From contig CALMFH010000254.1 in the NCBI GenBank assembly GCA_937864925.1, positions 1 through 64,000 of the forward strand: a stretch of 64,000 nt of DNA, in the 5' to 3' direction. Below the pieces are notes generated by a model that did not search any database, was not told the origin of the DNA, and was given only the letters and a program-made list of their open reading frames with translations. This stretch comes from an uncultured Alphaproteobacteria bacterium. Its GTDB lineage: Bacteria; Pseudomonadota; Alphaproteobacteria; Rhizobiales; Ancalomicrobiaceae. Both the position numbers and the translations under genes were made by a program. Of the stretch, positions 47,647-57,075 are shown piece by piece (position 1 is the first letter of the stretch; the number at the start of each line of letters is the position of its first letter).

Positions 47647-48081
47647 ATGGCCGAAGCGATCGTCGTCACCCGTTCCATACGCCTCGATCCGGCCGAACTG
47701 GTCGAGAGTTTCGTGCGCGCTTCCGGCCCGGGCGGACAGAACGTCAACAAGGTGGCGACCGCGGTCGAGCTGCGCTTCGACGTTGCCGGTTCGCCGTCGC
47801 TACCCGATCCGGTACGCGAACGTCTGACGCGGCTGGCCGGGCGCCGTCTGACCGGGGAGGGGGTGTTGGTGCTGCGCGCCGATCGCTTCCGTACCCAGGA
47901 ACGAAACCGCGCCGATGCGCAGGAGCGGTTGCTCGAGCTGATCCGCCGGGCGGCCGAACCGCCGCCGCCGCCACGCAAGGCGACGAAACCGACGCGAGCC
48001 TCCCAGGTCCGACGGGTCGAAGGCAAGAAGAAGCGCGGCGCGGTCAAGAGCCTGAGGCAGGGGCGGCCGTCCGAGGATTGA
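47647..48081 (+). CDS. arfB: Ribosome rescue peptidyl-tRNA hydrolase ArfB (YaeJ)
   Basis: Releases nascent chains from ribosomes stalled without a stop codon. 144 residues. The catalytic GGQ motif is at residues 29-31 in SFVRASGPGGQNVNK. The class-I-release-factor-like domain runs to about residue 100, and the basic C-terminal tail (many Lys/Arg from residue 113), which enters the empty mRNA channel, is present. Short length and lack of codon-recognition domains distinguish it from PrfA/PrfB. It is divergent from the pcm-like gene. Confidence 0.94.
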   Translation: MAEAIVVTRSIRLDPAELVESFVRASGPGGQNVNKVATAVELRFDVAGSPSLPDPVRERLTRLAGRRLTGEGVLVLRADRFRTQERNRADAQERLLELIRRAAEPPPPPRKATKPTRASQVRRVEGKKKRGAVKSLRQGRPSED

Positions 48082-48100
48082 TCCGGGCCGCTGTGATATT

Positions 48101-48820
48101 TCAGATCAGACTGGCGGCGATGTTGATGGTCAACGCCAGGACGACGGTGTTGAAGAAATAGGCGAGGGCGCAATGGACGAGGCCGGTCCGGCGCATCCGC
48201 TTGGAGACGAATTCGACGTCCGCGGTCTGGGCCGACGTGCCGATGACGACCGAGACGTAGAGGAAGTCCCAGTAATCGGGGTTCGTCTCGTTGGGGATGC
48301 GCAGACCGGGACCTGAGGGTGAGGCTCGTCGGCGCGCCCAGTCATGGGCGTAGTGGACGGCGAACATCACCTGGATGAAGCTCCATGAGGTGACCACGGT
48401 GAGGGCGGCGAGCCCGATGGCGGCGGCGCGGGTGAAGCCGGTGAGCTCTCGCACCGCGCCGAGTTCGGCGACGATGGCGACGAGGCTGGCGATCGCCGCG
48501 GCGACCGAGAGGGCGAGGATCACCTCCTGACCGTCGTCGAGCAGGGCGGCGCGGACGAACAGCGTGTTCTGGTCCGAGCGCGCCATCATCGTGAAGTCGA
48601 GGGCCAGCAGGAGCGCCACCGCGACGTTCCAGGCGGCGAGGCAGATGGTCGGCCACGACCAGTCGGTGACGCGGGACAGGGCGATCGTCGCACCGACGAA
48701 GACCGTCAACGCCACCGCGAGCAGCGGCCGGGCGGCGAGATGGCGAATGACCGGCGGTCGCCGACGCCGCACGGCTGGTGCGGTCGCAGGGGTGGGTGGA
48801 AGCGGTTCGGCATTCGTCAT
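48101..48820 (-). CDS. DUF1345 family membrane protein
   Basis: 239 residues with five hydrophobic segments after a Pro/Arg-rich N-terminus: about residues 33-50, 55-76, 97-122, 130-160 and 210-236. Diagnostic motifs are WNVAVALLLALDFTMM, FAVHYAHDWARR and DYWDFLYVSVVIGTSAQTADVEF, which match the DUF1345 family. Function is not known. Convergent with arfB, 19 bases apart. Confidence 0.87.
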   Translation of the reverse strand: MTNAEPLPPTPATAPAVRRRRPPVIRHLAARPLLAVALTVFVGATIALSRVTDWSWPTICLAAWNVAVALLLALDFTMMARSDQNTLFVRAALLDDGQEVILALSVAAAIASLVAIVAELGAVRELTGFTRAAAIGLAALTVVTSWSFIQVMFAVHYAHDWARRRASPSGPGLRIPNETNPDYWDFLYVSVVIGTSAQTADVEFVSKRMRRTGLVHCALAYFFNTVVLALTINIAASLI

Positions 48821-49205
48821 GGTGGGATCGTCATCGAGCTGCGATCGAGGTCACGATGCGCCGAAGCCTAACTCGAGCTCCGACGACTGTCGCGCCGGGC
48901 CGAGGGGGAGGACGATGAAAACCGAGGCCAAGCGAGGGAGGTTCACCGCGGGAAGCGCGACTTCGCCGTCCATTCCCGGTGGCGGAGATTCGGTGCATTT
49001 CGATTCGCATAAGACGGATTATGGAATTATATCGTGCCGGCGAGGCTCCCGAGGGTGTGGGCCACGGGTTCGCGGGGGCCGGATCGCGTCGCTCGAATTC
49101 TTTCGCGTCATCCGTGGCTCGGAGCCGGATGCTGCGAGCTCGCACGAAGTCATCGATGGGTTCGGCTCATCGACCGAGACGGCGTGGCGACCGACGAGAG
49201 CGCCC
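48821..49205. other. 385-base intergenic region between the DUF1345 and MBL genes
   Basis: The region lies upstream of DUF1345 and downstream of the MBL gene. An exact TATAAT on the minus strand (49026-49031) in an AT-rich pocket is the best -10 candidate for DUF1345, although no good -35 sits at the right spacing. A plus-strand ATG at 48915 has a strong GGGGGAGGA Shine-Dalgarno, but its frame runs on antisense through the MBL gene and is not convincing. Otherwise I see nothing coding. Confidence 0.45.
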
Positions 49206-50018
49206 TCAATCGACCCGGAACGTGAACTCCATCCCGTCCCACGCCGGCTCGACACCCGGCGGCAGATGGTCGGCCAAGGTCTTGTAGTCGATGTCGTTGT
49301 GGAGATGGGTCAGGCAGGCGTGCTTCGGCTTCAACCGCCCGATCCAATCGACCGCTTCGTCGACCGACAGATGGCTCGGATGAGACTTCCAACGCAATGC
49401 GTCGAGGATCCACAGATCGAGCTTCGCCAGATGCGCCAGACTCTGGTCCGGGAACGCGCTGACGTCCGGCGAATAGGCGACCGCGCCGAAGCGGAATCCG
49501 TAGCTGTCGAGGTCGCCGTGGGTCTGGCGGAACGGTATGGCGGTGATCGGCCCGCCGTCGCCGTTGACGGTCAGCGTCTCGCTCTCGTGAAAGCGGTGCT
49601 CCTTGAGGATCGGCGGATAGGCCGAACCCGGCGGCGTGGCGAAACAGTAGTCGAAGGCGGTGCGTACCCGCTTGGACGCGGCGTCGTCCATCCAGATGTC
49701 GACCAGATGGTGCCGGTTGATCGCGAAGGCACGTAGATCGTCGATACCGTGGATGTGGTCGGCATGCGCATGGGTGATCAGGACAGCATCGACCCAGTCG
49801 ACATGGGCGTCGAGCATCTGTTCGCGCAGATCCGGACCGACGTCGACCAGGACGCGCGTCGTGGCGCCGCTCGGTGCGGTTCGGGTGACCAGCAACGAGG
49901 CACGGCGACGGCGATTGCGCGGCTCGCGCGGATCCGTCCGACCCCAGTCGTCGCCGATCCGCGGATTGCCCGGAGACGCGCCGCATCCGAGGATCCGGAA
50001 GGTCATCTTCGTGCCCAT
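49206..50018 (-). CDS. Metallo-beta-lactamase-fold hydrolase (PhnP-like)
   Basis: 270 residues. Zinc ligands are intact: THAHADHIHGIDDLR near residue 83, TIPFRQTHGD-type IPFRQTH near residue 163, DVS at the acidic position and the final CLTHLHNDIDY near residue 238. A Cys and Arg-rich N-terminus (ILGCGASPGNPRIGDDWG) matches the PhnP/YcbD-like cyclic-phosphodiesterase branch, but substrate is unproven and no phn genes are nearby. It is the last gene of the dacA-tmk-holB-metG-tatD run, 36 bases after tatD; this neighbour is conserved in Hyphomicrobiales. Confidence 0.9.
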   Translation of the reverse strand: MGTKMTFRILGCGASPGNPRIGDDWGRTDPREPRNRRRRASLLVTRTAPSGATTRVLVDVGPDLREQMLDAHVDWVDAVLITHAHADHIHGIDDLRAFAINRHHLVDIWMDDAASKRVRTAFDYCFATPPGSAYPPILKEHRFHESETLTVNGDGGPITAIPFRQTHGDLDSYGFRFGAVAYSPDVSAFPDQSLAHLAKLDLWILDALRWKSHPSHLSVDEAVDWIGRLKPKHACLTHLHNDIDYKTLADHLPPGVEPAWDGMEFTFRVD

Positions 50019-50054
50019 GGCCCTGCTCTCACCTTCTTCCTACGATACTTGAAA

Positions 50055-50834
50055 TCACGCAGGTATTTTTTTGAAAAGTCTATGGAAATTTTCAGTCGTG
50101 ATCCGCGCCATCTCGTCTGCGCTCACGCCCTTGACGGTAGCCAGGACGCGGGCCGTCTCGGCGACATGGGCGGGCTCGCAACGTTTGCCACGAAACGGCT
50201 GAGGCGCAAGATACGGCGCGTCGGTCTCCACCAGCAATCGGTCGAGCGGCACATCCGCGGCGATGGCGCGGACCTCGTCGGACTTCTTGAAGGTCAGGAT
50301 GCCGGAGAAGGAGACGTAGCCGCCGAGTGCCAGCGAGCGGCGGGCGAGGTCGGGGCCGGACGAGAAGCAGTGCAGCAGGTGAGGGAAGGCCCCCTCCCCG
50401 GCCGTCTCCTGCTCGAGCACCCGGGCCATGTCGTCGTCGGCCTCGCGGGCGTGGATGACCAACGGCAGACCGGTCTCACGCGCTGCGGCGATGTGCTCGC
50501 GGAAGCTCGCCATCTGCACGTCACGCGGACTGAAATCATAGTGATAGTCGAGCCCGGCCTCGCCGATCGCCACCACTTTCGGGTGGGCGGCGAGACGGAT
50601 GAGCATGTCGCGGTCGACGTCCGGCTCCTCCGCCGCGTGGTGGCAATGGGTGCCGACCGAGCACCACACCGGGTCGTGGGCCTCGGCGATGGCGCGGATC
50701 CGGTCGAAGCGGTGGACTCGGGTCGAGATGGTCACCATCTCGGTCACGCCGGCCGCCACGGCGCGCGCCAGCACGCCCTCCATGTCGTCGGCGAAGTCGG
50801 GGAAATCGAGATGGCAGTGGCTGTCGACCAGCAT
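50055..50834 (-). CDS. tatD: TatD family metal-dependent DNase
   Basis: TIM-barrel metal-dependent nuclease with 3'-5' exonuclease activity in characterised members. 259 residues from [11 protein letters not shown]. Metal ligands: DSHCHLDF at the N-terminus, GEAGLDYHYD near residue 93, VIHAREAD near residue 125, HCFSS near residue 153 and ETDAPYLAP near residue 202. The start codon overlaps the metG stop by one base (TGATG). The metG-tatD-MBL order is a standard bacterial arrangement. Confidence 0.94.
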   Translation of the reverse strand: MLVDSHCHLDFPDFADDMEGVLARAVAAGVTEMVTISTRVHRFDRIRAIAEAHDPVWCSVGTHCHHAAEEPDVDRDMLIRLAAHPKVVAIGEAGLDYHYDFSPRDVQMASFREHIAAARETGLPLVIHAREADDDMARVLEQETAGEGAFPHLLHCFSSGPDLARRSLALGGYVSFSGILTFKKSDEVRAIAADVPLDRLLVETDAPYLAPQPFRGKRCEPAHVAETARVLATVKGVSADEMARITTENFHRLFKKIPA

Positions 50835-52405
50835 CAAGCCCCCTTCCCTGCCTCGGCCCCCTCCTCCACCGGCTCCACCCACTTGGGGAAGATCGGCGTC
50901 GGTGCCGGCAGTGCGGTGCCGGGGGCGATGCGGCGGGCGATCGCGGCGAAGTCGCGGGCGTCCGGGGCCTGTGCCAGCGCATCGAGCAGCGCCGCAGCCT
51001 TCACCGGGATCACCGGTTGGGCGAGCAGCGCGACGATGCGCAGCACCTCCGCCGTCACCCACAACACCGTCCCCATCCGCTCCGGGTCGGTCTTCTTCAG
51101 CGCCCAGGGGGCGGCGGCGGTGAACCAGCGGTTGGCGTCGGCGACGACGCCCCAGATCGCCTCGAGGCTCTTGTGGATCTCCTGGCGATCGTAGGCCGCC
51201 CGCGAGGTGGCGAGCAGCGCGTCGGCCGACGCGAGCATCGCCTCGTCCTCCGGCGCGAGCGCACCCGGGGTCGGCACCACGCCGCCGCAGTTCTTGGCGA
51301 TCATCGACAGCGAGCGTTGGGCGAGATTGCCGAGATCGTTGGCGAGGTCGGCGTTCATGCGGGCGACGATCGACTCGTGGCTGTAGTTGCCGTCCTGACC
51401 GAAGGGCACTTCGCGCAGGAAGAAGTAGCGCACGGTGTCGGCGCCGTAGGCCTTGATCAGGTCGAAGGGGTCGACGACGTTGCCCACGGACTTCGACATC
51501 TTCTCGCCGCGGTTGAAGATGAAGCCGTGCGCGAACACGCGCTTGGGCAACGGCAGACCGGCCGACATCAGGAAGGCCGGCCAGTAGACCGCGTGGAAAC
51601 GGACGATGTCCTTGCCGATGACATGCACATCGGCCGGCCACCAATGCCGATATTTCTCCGAATCCTCATCGGGGAAGCCGGCTCCGGTGATGTAGTTGGT
51701 GAGCGCGTCGACCCAGACGTACATGACGTGGCCGGGGCAATCGGGAACCGGCACGCCCCAGTCGAAGGTGGTGCGGCTCATCGACAGGTCCTCGAGCCCG
51801 CCCTTGACGAAGCTGATCACCTCGTTGCGACGCGCGTCGGGGCCGATGAAGTCGGGATGGGCCTCGTAGTGGGCGAGGAGCCGCTCCTGGAAGGCGGAGA
51901 GGCGGAAGTACCACGACTCCTCTTCGGTCCACTCCACCGGTGTTCCGGTCGGCGTGGCGCGGCGTTGGCCGTCCTCGCCGACTTCCGTCTCGCTCTCGGT
52001 GTAGTAGGCCTCGTCGCGCACCGAGTACCAGCCGCCGTACTTGGCCATGTAGAGGTCGCCGGCCGCGGCCATGCGCCGCCAGATCTCCTGGACCGACGAG
52101 CGATGGCGCGCCTCGGTGGTGCGGATGAAGTCGTCGTAGGAGACGCCGAGCCGGGCATCCATCTCCTGGAAGACGGCCGAGTTGCGATCGACCAGTTCGC
52201 GCGGCGTCATCCCCTCGCGGCTCGCCGTCTGGTGCATCTTGAGGCCGTGCTCGTCGGTGCCGGTGAGGAAGAACACGTCGGCGCCGTCGAGCCGCTTGAA
52301 CCGCGCGAGCGCGTCGGTGGCGAGCTTCTCGTAGGCGTGGCCGACGTGCGGCCGGCCGTTCGGGTAATCGATCGCCGTGGTGATGAAGAATTTTTCGCGC
52401 GTCAT
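50834..52405 (-). CDS. metG: Methionyl-tRNA synthetase
   Basis: Charges tRNA-Met, class I. 523 residues. HIGH equivalent HVGHAYEK near residue 21; KMSKS near residue 296 ([14 protein letters not shown]). The connective region with [15 protein letters not shown] and [13 protein letters not shown] is present; it is of the shorter type without a fused tRNA-binding C-terminal domain. The preceding 85 bases to holB show no promoter, so it is probably read with the upstream genes. Confidence 0.96.
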   Translation of the reverse strand: MTREKFFITTAIDYPNGRPHVGHAYEKLATDALARFKRLDGADVFFLTGTDEHGLKMHQTASREGMTPRELVDRNSAVFQEMDARLGVSYDDFIRTTEARHRSSVQEIWRRMAAAGDLYMAKYGGWYSVRDEAYYTESETEVGEDGQRRATPTGTPVEWTEEESWYFRLSAFQERLLAHYEAHPDFIGPDARRNEVISFVKGGLEDLSMSRTTFDWGVPVPDCPGHVMYVWVDALTNYITGAGFPDEDSEKYRHWWPADVHVIGKDIVRFHAVYWPAFLMSAGLPLPKRVFAHGFIFNRGEKMSKSVGNVVDPFDLIKAYGADTVRYFFLREVPFGQDGNYSHESIVARMNADLANDLGNLAQRSLSMIAKNCGGVVPTPGALAPEDEAMLASADALLATSRAAYDRQEIHKSLEAIWGVVADANRWFTAAAPWALKKTDPERMGTVLWVTAEVLRIVALLAQPVIPVKAAALLDALAQAPDARDFAAIARRIAPGTALPAPTPIFPKWVEPVEEGAEAGKGA

Positions 52406-52490
52406 GCTCGGTTCCTCGGGCGGGAGGAGATCCCCGCACCGCTTCTCGCCCCTGCCGACGTCGTCATCGGCATGTCGTTCTTCGTCCTAC

Positions 52491-53564
52491 TCAATTCCGC
52501 GCCGCCTCGGCAAGCGTCCGAATGGCAGCGAGGATCGCCGCTTTGCGATCGAGGTTGAGCGCCTCGCTGCGGCCGACGAGGCGGCCGACGGCGTCGTGGG
52601 CCTCGGCCCAGCGCGCCGCCCTCGCCGGCCCGCCCGCCTCGAGGGCCGATTTGGCACGGGCTTCGGCGGCGTCGCGGATGAAATCGACGGCGATGTCGAA
52701 GGCGTCGTCGGCGCCTTTCGTCGCAACCAGATCGGCGAAGGCATGAGCGGCGCGCACGTCGAGATCGGGCAGACGTGCGACGATCGCCTCGAGGCCGCGC
52801 CACAGTTTCACGCCGTCGTTGCGCACCAGGAGGATGGCGCGGCGGAGACTGCCGTCGGCGAGTTCGGCCGCGGCGGCGAAGGTCGCCGGATCGCCTTCGA
52901 CACCGAAGTCGCCGAGCGCTCCGGCGATACGGTGCGGTGCCAGTGGTTCGAGGTCGAGGCGACGGCAGCGCGAGCGGATGGTCGGCAGGAGCCGGCCGGG
53001 GGCATGGGCGATCACCAGGAAGAGCGACCGAGGCGGCGGCTCTTCCAGGATCTTGAGCAGGGCGTTGGCGGCGTTGGCGTTGAGATCGTCGGCGGCGTCG
53101 ACGATGGCGATGCGCCAGCCGCCCTCGCCCGCCGTCGAGCCGAAGAAAGAGACGGTGCGGCGGATCTCGTCGACCGGCAGATCGGTCTTGAAGCGCTTGT
53201 ATTTTTCGTCCCACGGCCGGCGCAGGTGGAGAAGGTCGGTGTGGGCGCCGCCGGCGATGCGGCGGGCGATCGCCGTCTCCATGTCGACCGCGAGGTCGCG
53301 CGCCGCCTCGACGGCGGGCGAGCGTGGGTCGGGATGGGTGAGGACGAAGCGGGCGAAGCGGAAGGCGAGTGTCGACTTGCCGATGCCCTTGGGGCCCCCG
53401 AGGATCCAGCCGTGGTGGATGCGGCCGGAGCGATAGGCGTCGAGCAGGGTCCGCTCGGCCGTGACCTGATCGATCAGGTCGCCGCGCTGGCGCGGCAGCG
53501 GCAGATCGTCGAGGGCGTCGATCTCGGGGGCGGCGTCGACGACGGCGGAGGTGCGCGGGGCCAT
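52491..53564 (-). CDS. holB: DNA polymerase III delta-prime subunit
   Basis: Clamp-loader subunit that helps load the beta clamp onto DNA. 357 residues from MAPRTSAVVDAAPEID. The AAA+ domain has a P-loop GGPKGIGKST near residue 57, DAADDLNANAANALLKILEEPPP near residue 165 and a sensor region RSRCRRLDLEPL. The start is 8 bases from the tmk stop. The tmk-holB-metG-tatD run is a conserved bacterial cluster. The zinc-binding cysteines of some delta-prime and gamma subunits are not evident. Confidence 0.93.
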   Translation of the reverse strand: MAPRTSAVVDAAPEIDALDDLPLPRQRGDLIDQVTAERTLLDAYRSGRIHHGWILGGPKGIGKSTLAFRFARFVLTHPDPRSPAVEAARDLAVDMETAIARRIAGGAHTDLLHLRRPWDEKYKRFKTDLPVDEIRRTVSFFGSTAGEGGWRIAIVDAADDLNANAANALLKILEEPPPRSLFLVIAHAPGRLLPTIRSRCRRLDLEPLAPHRIAGALGDFGVEGDPATFAAAAELADGSLRRAILLVRNDGVKLWRGLEAIVARLPDLDVRAAHAFADLVATKGADDAFDIAVDFIRDAAEARAKSALEAGGPARAARWAEAHDAVGRLVGRSEALNLDRKAAILAAIRTLAEAARN

Positions 53565-53572
53565 GGGGCGGT

Positions 53573-54271
53573 TCAGTCCTTTTCGGGAAGCCCGAGGCGC
53601 GAACATACCCCATACCAGACGGCATCCGCGACCGTCGCCGGGTCGCGGGTGGCGTCGATCACCACGAAACGCTTCGGTTCGGCACGTGCCAGCGCCAGGA
53701 AGGCGCGGCGGCGGCTCTCGTGGACGTTCTTCTCCTCCTTCTCGAAGCGGTCGGCGACGTCGGCTCCGCGCCGCGCCGCCGCCCGCGCCATGCCGATCTC
53801 CACCGGCACGTCGAGCAGGATGGTGAGATCGGGACGAACGTCGTCGACCGCGATCTCTTCGAGCGCCGCCACCGTGTCGCCGGGGACATCGCCGGTCGCC
53901 CCCTGATAGACGCGGGTCGAATCGTAGAAGCGATCGGAGATCACCCAGGCGCCGCGCGTCAGTGCCGGACGGATGGTCTGGTCGACGTGGTCGGCCCGCG
54001 CCGCGGCGAAGAGGATGGCTTCGGCGAGCGGGCCGAAGGCTTCCGCTCCGCCGGAGAGGAGAACGTGGCGCACCACCTCGGCGCCGGGCGAGCCGCCGGG
54101 CTCGCGCGTCACCACCACCTCGACGCCGCGTCGCCGTAGCCGCTCGGCGAGTTCGGCGACACGGCTCGACTTGCCGGCCCCCTCCCCGCCCTCGAAGGTC
54201 AGGAAGCGGCCGGGCGGCCGTTGCGCCGGGGTTGCGGTTTCGTCGGTGGCGGGTCGCGGATCGGCGGTCAT
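53573..54271 (-). CDS. tmk: Thymidylate kinase
   Basis: Phosphorylates dTMP to dTDP. 232 residues; the first 20 are a non-conserved Pro/Thr-rich extension. P-loop FEGGEGAGKSS near residue 26, the TREPGGSPGAE motif near residue 54, DRFYDSTRVYQG near residue 114, and the LID region with RGADVADRFEKE near residue 167. Starts within the dacA stop (ATGA, four-base overlap), indicating translational coupling. Confidence 0.95.
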   Translation of the reverse strand: MTADPRPATDETATPAQRPPGRFLTFEGGEGAGKSSRVAELAERLRRRGVEVVVTREPGGSPGAEVVRHVLLSGGAEAFGPLAEAILFAAARADHVDQTIRPALTRGAWVISDRFYDSTRVYQGATGDVPGDTVAALEEIAVDDVRPDLTILLDVPVEIGMARAAARRGADVADRFEKEEKNVHESRRRAFLALARAEPKRFVVIDATRDPATVADAVWYGVCSRLGLPEKD

Positions 54272-55494
54272 CGTCTGAGGAGACCGATGAGGACTTCACG
54301 GGTGCCGTCGATGGCGCGCTGGCGGATCGAGCCGACCTCCACCGCTTCCGCCGCTTCCACCGGGATCTCCTGGACGATCGCATCGTTGCGGGTGACCTCC
54401 AATCGGCCGATCGGCTGGCCCTTCACCACCGGCGCCTTGATCGGGCCGGTGTAGACGACGCGCGCCTTGAGTTTGTCGCGGTTGCCACGCTGGATCAGGA
54501 TGTCGATCGGCTTGGGCGAGGCGACCTTGACGCCGTCGGCGAGGCCCCCGAACACCGCTGCCTCGCCGATCGCCTCGCCGGCGCCGTAGAGGTGGACGGT
54601 CTCGAAGGTGCGGAAACCCCAGTCGAGCAGCTTGCGGGCGTCCTCGGCACGCTCCTTCTCGTTCGCCGCCCCGCCGATGACGACGATCAGGCGCTGGCCG
54701 CTCTGCACCGCCGAGCCGACGAGATTGTAGCCCGACTCCTTGATGTAGCCGGTCTTCATGCCGTCCGAGCCGGGGAAATCACGCAACAACGGGTTGCGAT
54801 TGAACTGTCGGATCTTGTTGTAGGTGAATTCGGGCTTCGAATAGATCTTGTAGAGATCGGGGTGCTCGCGCACCAGATGGGACCCGAGTTTGACGAGGTC
54901 ACGCGCCGTGGTTCGGTTGCCGGGGTCGGGCAGACCGGTCGGGTTGGCGTAGCTCGTCGCCTCCATCCCGAGTTCCTTCGCTCGGGCGTTCATCTTCTCG
55001 GCGAAGCCGGCCTCGGTCACGCCGAGGCCCTCGGCCAGTGTGATGGCGCCGTCGTTGGCCGACTGGATCATGATGCCGTGGAACAGGTCCTCGACCGTCA
55101 CGCGCGAGTGGATCGGGGCGAACATCGCCGAGGTGCGAGACGGCGCGCCGCCGGTGCGCCAGGCGTGTTCGGAGACCGGAAAGTCGGCGGTGAGCGCCAA
55201 GCGGCCTTCCTTGACCTCGCGGAAGGCGACTGCGACCGTCATCATCTTGGTGAGGCTCGCCGGCGGGAAGGATTTGTCGGCGTTCTTCTCGAACAGCACC
55301 GCGCCGGTGGCATGGTCGACGAGGAGGGCGACGTCCGCCTTCACCTCCATGCCCTGTTGCGCCTGTCCCGATGTGGCCGGCTTAGCCGGTGTCGTCGGCT
55401 TGCCCGCGGCGACCGCCGCCAGACAGGCGACAGCCACCGCGACCCGCATCACCATCCGCCGAACACCGCCCGCCGTCGAGGTCGACTTCGCCAT
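54268..55494 (-). CDS. dacA: D-alanyl-D-alanine carboxypeptidase (DacA-type penicillin-binding protein)
   Basis: Periplasmic enzyme trimming the terminal D-Ala of peptidoglycan stem peptides. 408 residues from MAKSTSTAGGVRR; an N-terminal signal segment (about residues 13-32) leads to the S11 peptidase domain. Active-site motifs are all present: SxxK as PPASLTKMM near residue 78, SxN as QSANDG near residue 140 and KTG as GMKTGYIKESG near residue 247. A PBP5-type C-terminal domain follows. The family start was chosen over a long open frame upstream. In a row with rlpA upstream and tmk downstream. Confidence 0.94.
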   Translation of the reverse strand: MAKSTSTAGGVRRMVMRVAVAVACLAAVAAGKPTTPAKPATSGQAQQGMEVKADVALLVDHATGAVLFEKNADKSFPPASLTKMMTVAVAFREVKEGRLALTADFPVSEHAWRTGGAPSRTSAMFAPIHSRVTVEDLFHGIMIQSANDGAITLAEGLGVTEAGFAEKMNARAKELGMEATSYANPTGLPDPGNRTTARDLVKLGSHLVREHPDLYKIYSKPEFTYNKIRQFNRNPLLRDFPGSDGMKTGYIKESGYNLVGSAVQSGQRLIVVIGGAANEKERAEDARKLLDWGFRTFETVHLYGAGEAIGEAAVFGGLADGVKVASPKPIDILIQRGNRDKLKARVVYTGPIKAPVVKGQPIGRLEVTRNDAIVQEIPVEAAEAVEVGSIRQRAIDGTREVLIGLLRR

Positions 55495-55664
55495 CACCGT
55501 CCCTTTCGCGCGCCGCCTCCGCCGTGGCCCCGGCGGACGTCGGTCACCGATTCTGTCGTGAACGACCAGCGACGCCACCATAGTGCAGTCGACGGCCGGG
55601 AACCACGCCCCGCACCGTGGGGGTGATTTTCGGCGAGATCGCGGAGGGGCGGCGGGAGCGACGA

Positions 55665-56777
55665 TCAGTCGCCGAGTGCAGCGAGCCGCTCGCCGCTGCC
55701 CATCGCGCGGAACACGGCGTGAGCGGCGTCGATGCGGGCGGTGGCGGCGTAGGACGAGGTGCGGGTCGGCAGTGTCGTCGCTTCGTCGTCGTCGCTCGCG
55801 GCGATGGCGGAGGCCGGTGCGGAGCCGGGCAGGATCGACATGGGCGCACCGGTCGAGGGCACGGCCGAGGCCGTCGCGAAGGTGGCGGCGGTGACCGGTC
55901 TGGCGGCGGCGAGGGCGGCGCGCATGGTCGCGGCATCGACGCCGGCGAGTTCGAACGACGAGGCGTCGGTCTGGACGAAGGCGACGGAGCGCAGCGCGGC
56001 CGGCGGGGTCGCTGCCCGGGCCTGGCCGTAGAGGCTCGCCTGAGCGGCGCCGACCGGGGCCGCCTGCGGCGCCGAAGCGACCAGCGTCGGGACCGCATCC
56101 GGCAGATTGCGGCGCGGGCCGGACCCCAGGTCGGCCTGGGCGAGAAGGGTGCGCTCGTCGTGGCCGGAATTGATGCCGGGACCGCGCAGCGTGGCGGCGA
56201 GGACACGGGCGTCCGAACCGGCGAGGCCGGCACGGCCGACGTACTGGACGCGTACCTTGCCGAGGCCGTAGCGCTTCATGTCGAGCAGGTCGGCGGTCTT
56301 CTCGGAGAGGTCGATGATACGGCCGCCGACATAGGGGCCGCGATCGTTGACGCGGACCACGATGGAGCGGCCGTTGTTCAGATTGGTGACGCGCGCATAG
56401 GACGGCAGCGGCATCGTCTTGTGTGCGGCGGTGATGGTGGTGCGGTCGTAGACCTCGCCGTTGGCGGTCTTGGTGCCGTGATGATAGTCGCCGCCGTACC
56501 AGGAGGCGAGACCGCTCTGATCGAGGTTCGGATCCTCGTGCGGCACGTAGGTGCGCCCGCCGATGGTGTAGGCCTTGCCGACCTGATAGCGCCCGCCGCC
56601 GGGAGTGACCTTGTCGTGCGGACCGACCACCCGTTCGAGCGGCTCGGCGCCGGAGAGCAGTGCCGTCTTCGACGGCGAGGAAGCGCAACCGCCGAGGAAC
56701 GCACCCGCGATACCGACGACCGTGACGGTGACGACGACCCGAGGACGGATCGTGACGGTCGTCTGCGCGTGGCTCAT
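55665..56777 (-). CDS. rlpA: RlpA-like septal lytic transglycosylase lipoprotein
   Basis: Outer-membrane lipoprotein acting on denuded glycan strands at the septum. 370 residues from MSHAQTTVTIRP with an AAGGA Shine-Dalgarno. The lipobox LGGC gives a lipidated cysteine near residue 30. The double-psi beta-barrel domain (about residues 85-180) has QSGLASWYGGDYHHGTKTANGEVYD and RSIVVRVNDRGPYVGGRIIDLS, the RlpA hallmark. The C-terminal 190 residues are Ala/Pro-rich with no visible SPOR domain, unlike E. coli or Pseudomonas RlpA. It precedes dacA, 170 bases away. Confidence 0.9.
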   Translation of the reverse strand: MSHAQTTVTIRPRVVVTVTVVGIAGAFLGGCASSPSKTALLSGAEPLERVVGPHDKVTPGGGRYQVGKAYTIGGRTYVPHEDPNLDQSGLASWYGGDYHHGTKTANGEVYDRTTITAAHKTMPLPSYARVTNLNNGRSIVVRVNDRGPYVGGRIIDLSEKTADLLDMKRYGLGKVRVQYVGRAGLAGSDARVLAATLRGPGINSGHDERTLLAQADLGSGPRRNLPDAVPTLVASAPQAAPVGAAQASLYGQARAATPPAALRSVAFVQTDASSFELAGVDAATMRAALAAARPVTAATFATASAVPSTGAPMSILPGSAPASAIAASDDDEATTLPTRTSSYAATARIDAAHAVFRAMGSGERLAALGD

Positions 56778-57075
56778 CGACTTGTCCTTCTCTCGGACCG
56801 GCACCGGACGAAGCTCTCGCTCGTCCGACCGTCGCTTCCGACGGCGGCCGGTATGCGTCGCTCCGGGCGACTTCGACACCGGTTACGGGGGACTGCGACA
56901 CCCCTCCCCGCGGCACGGTCGAGCCGGATCTTTCGATCCGATCAGATTCACACGTGCCGGTTACTCCCTGATTAAGCGCATAACCCATTCGGGGATCGCT
57001 GAAAAGAGCGGGGAACCGCGTGGTGGGCCGTGGTGGTCGCCCCGTCGCGGGCGTCACGGTGGCCGGGCCCTCGCC

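Noticed and set aside
48915-49736. Plus-strand ATG with a strong GGGGGAGGA ribosome site after the DUF1345 gene
   Set aside because: The frame runs more than 500 bases antisense through the MBL hydrolase gene and its product has no protein-like pattern. Chance Shine-Dalgarno in a GC-rich spacer.
56941-57000. TTAA-containing sequence upstream of rlpA resembling a CtrA site
   Set aside because: Only one TTAA half-site at 56970-56990; the second half at seven-base spacing is absent.
54268-57057. Very long minus-strand frame extending dacA to 929 residues
   Set aside because: Only the part from 55494 downward is DacA; the upstream extension overlaps rlpA in another frame and is Arg-rich noise.
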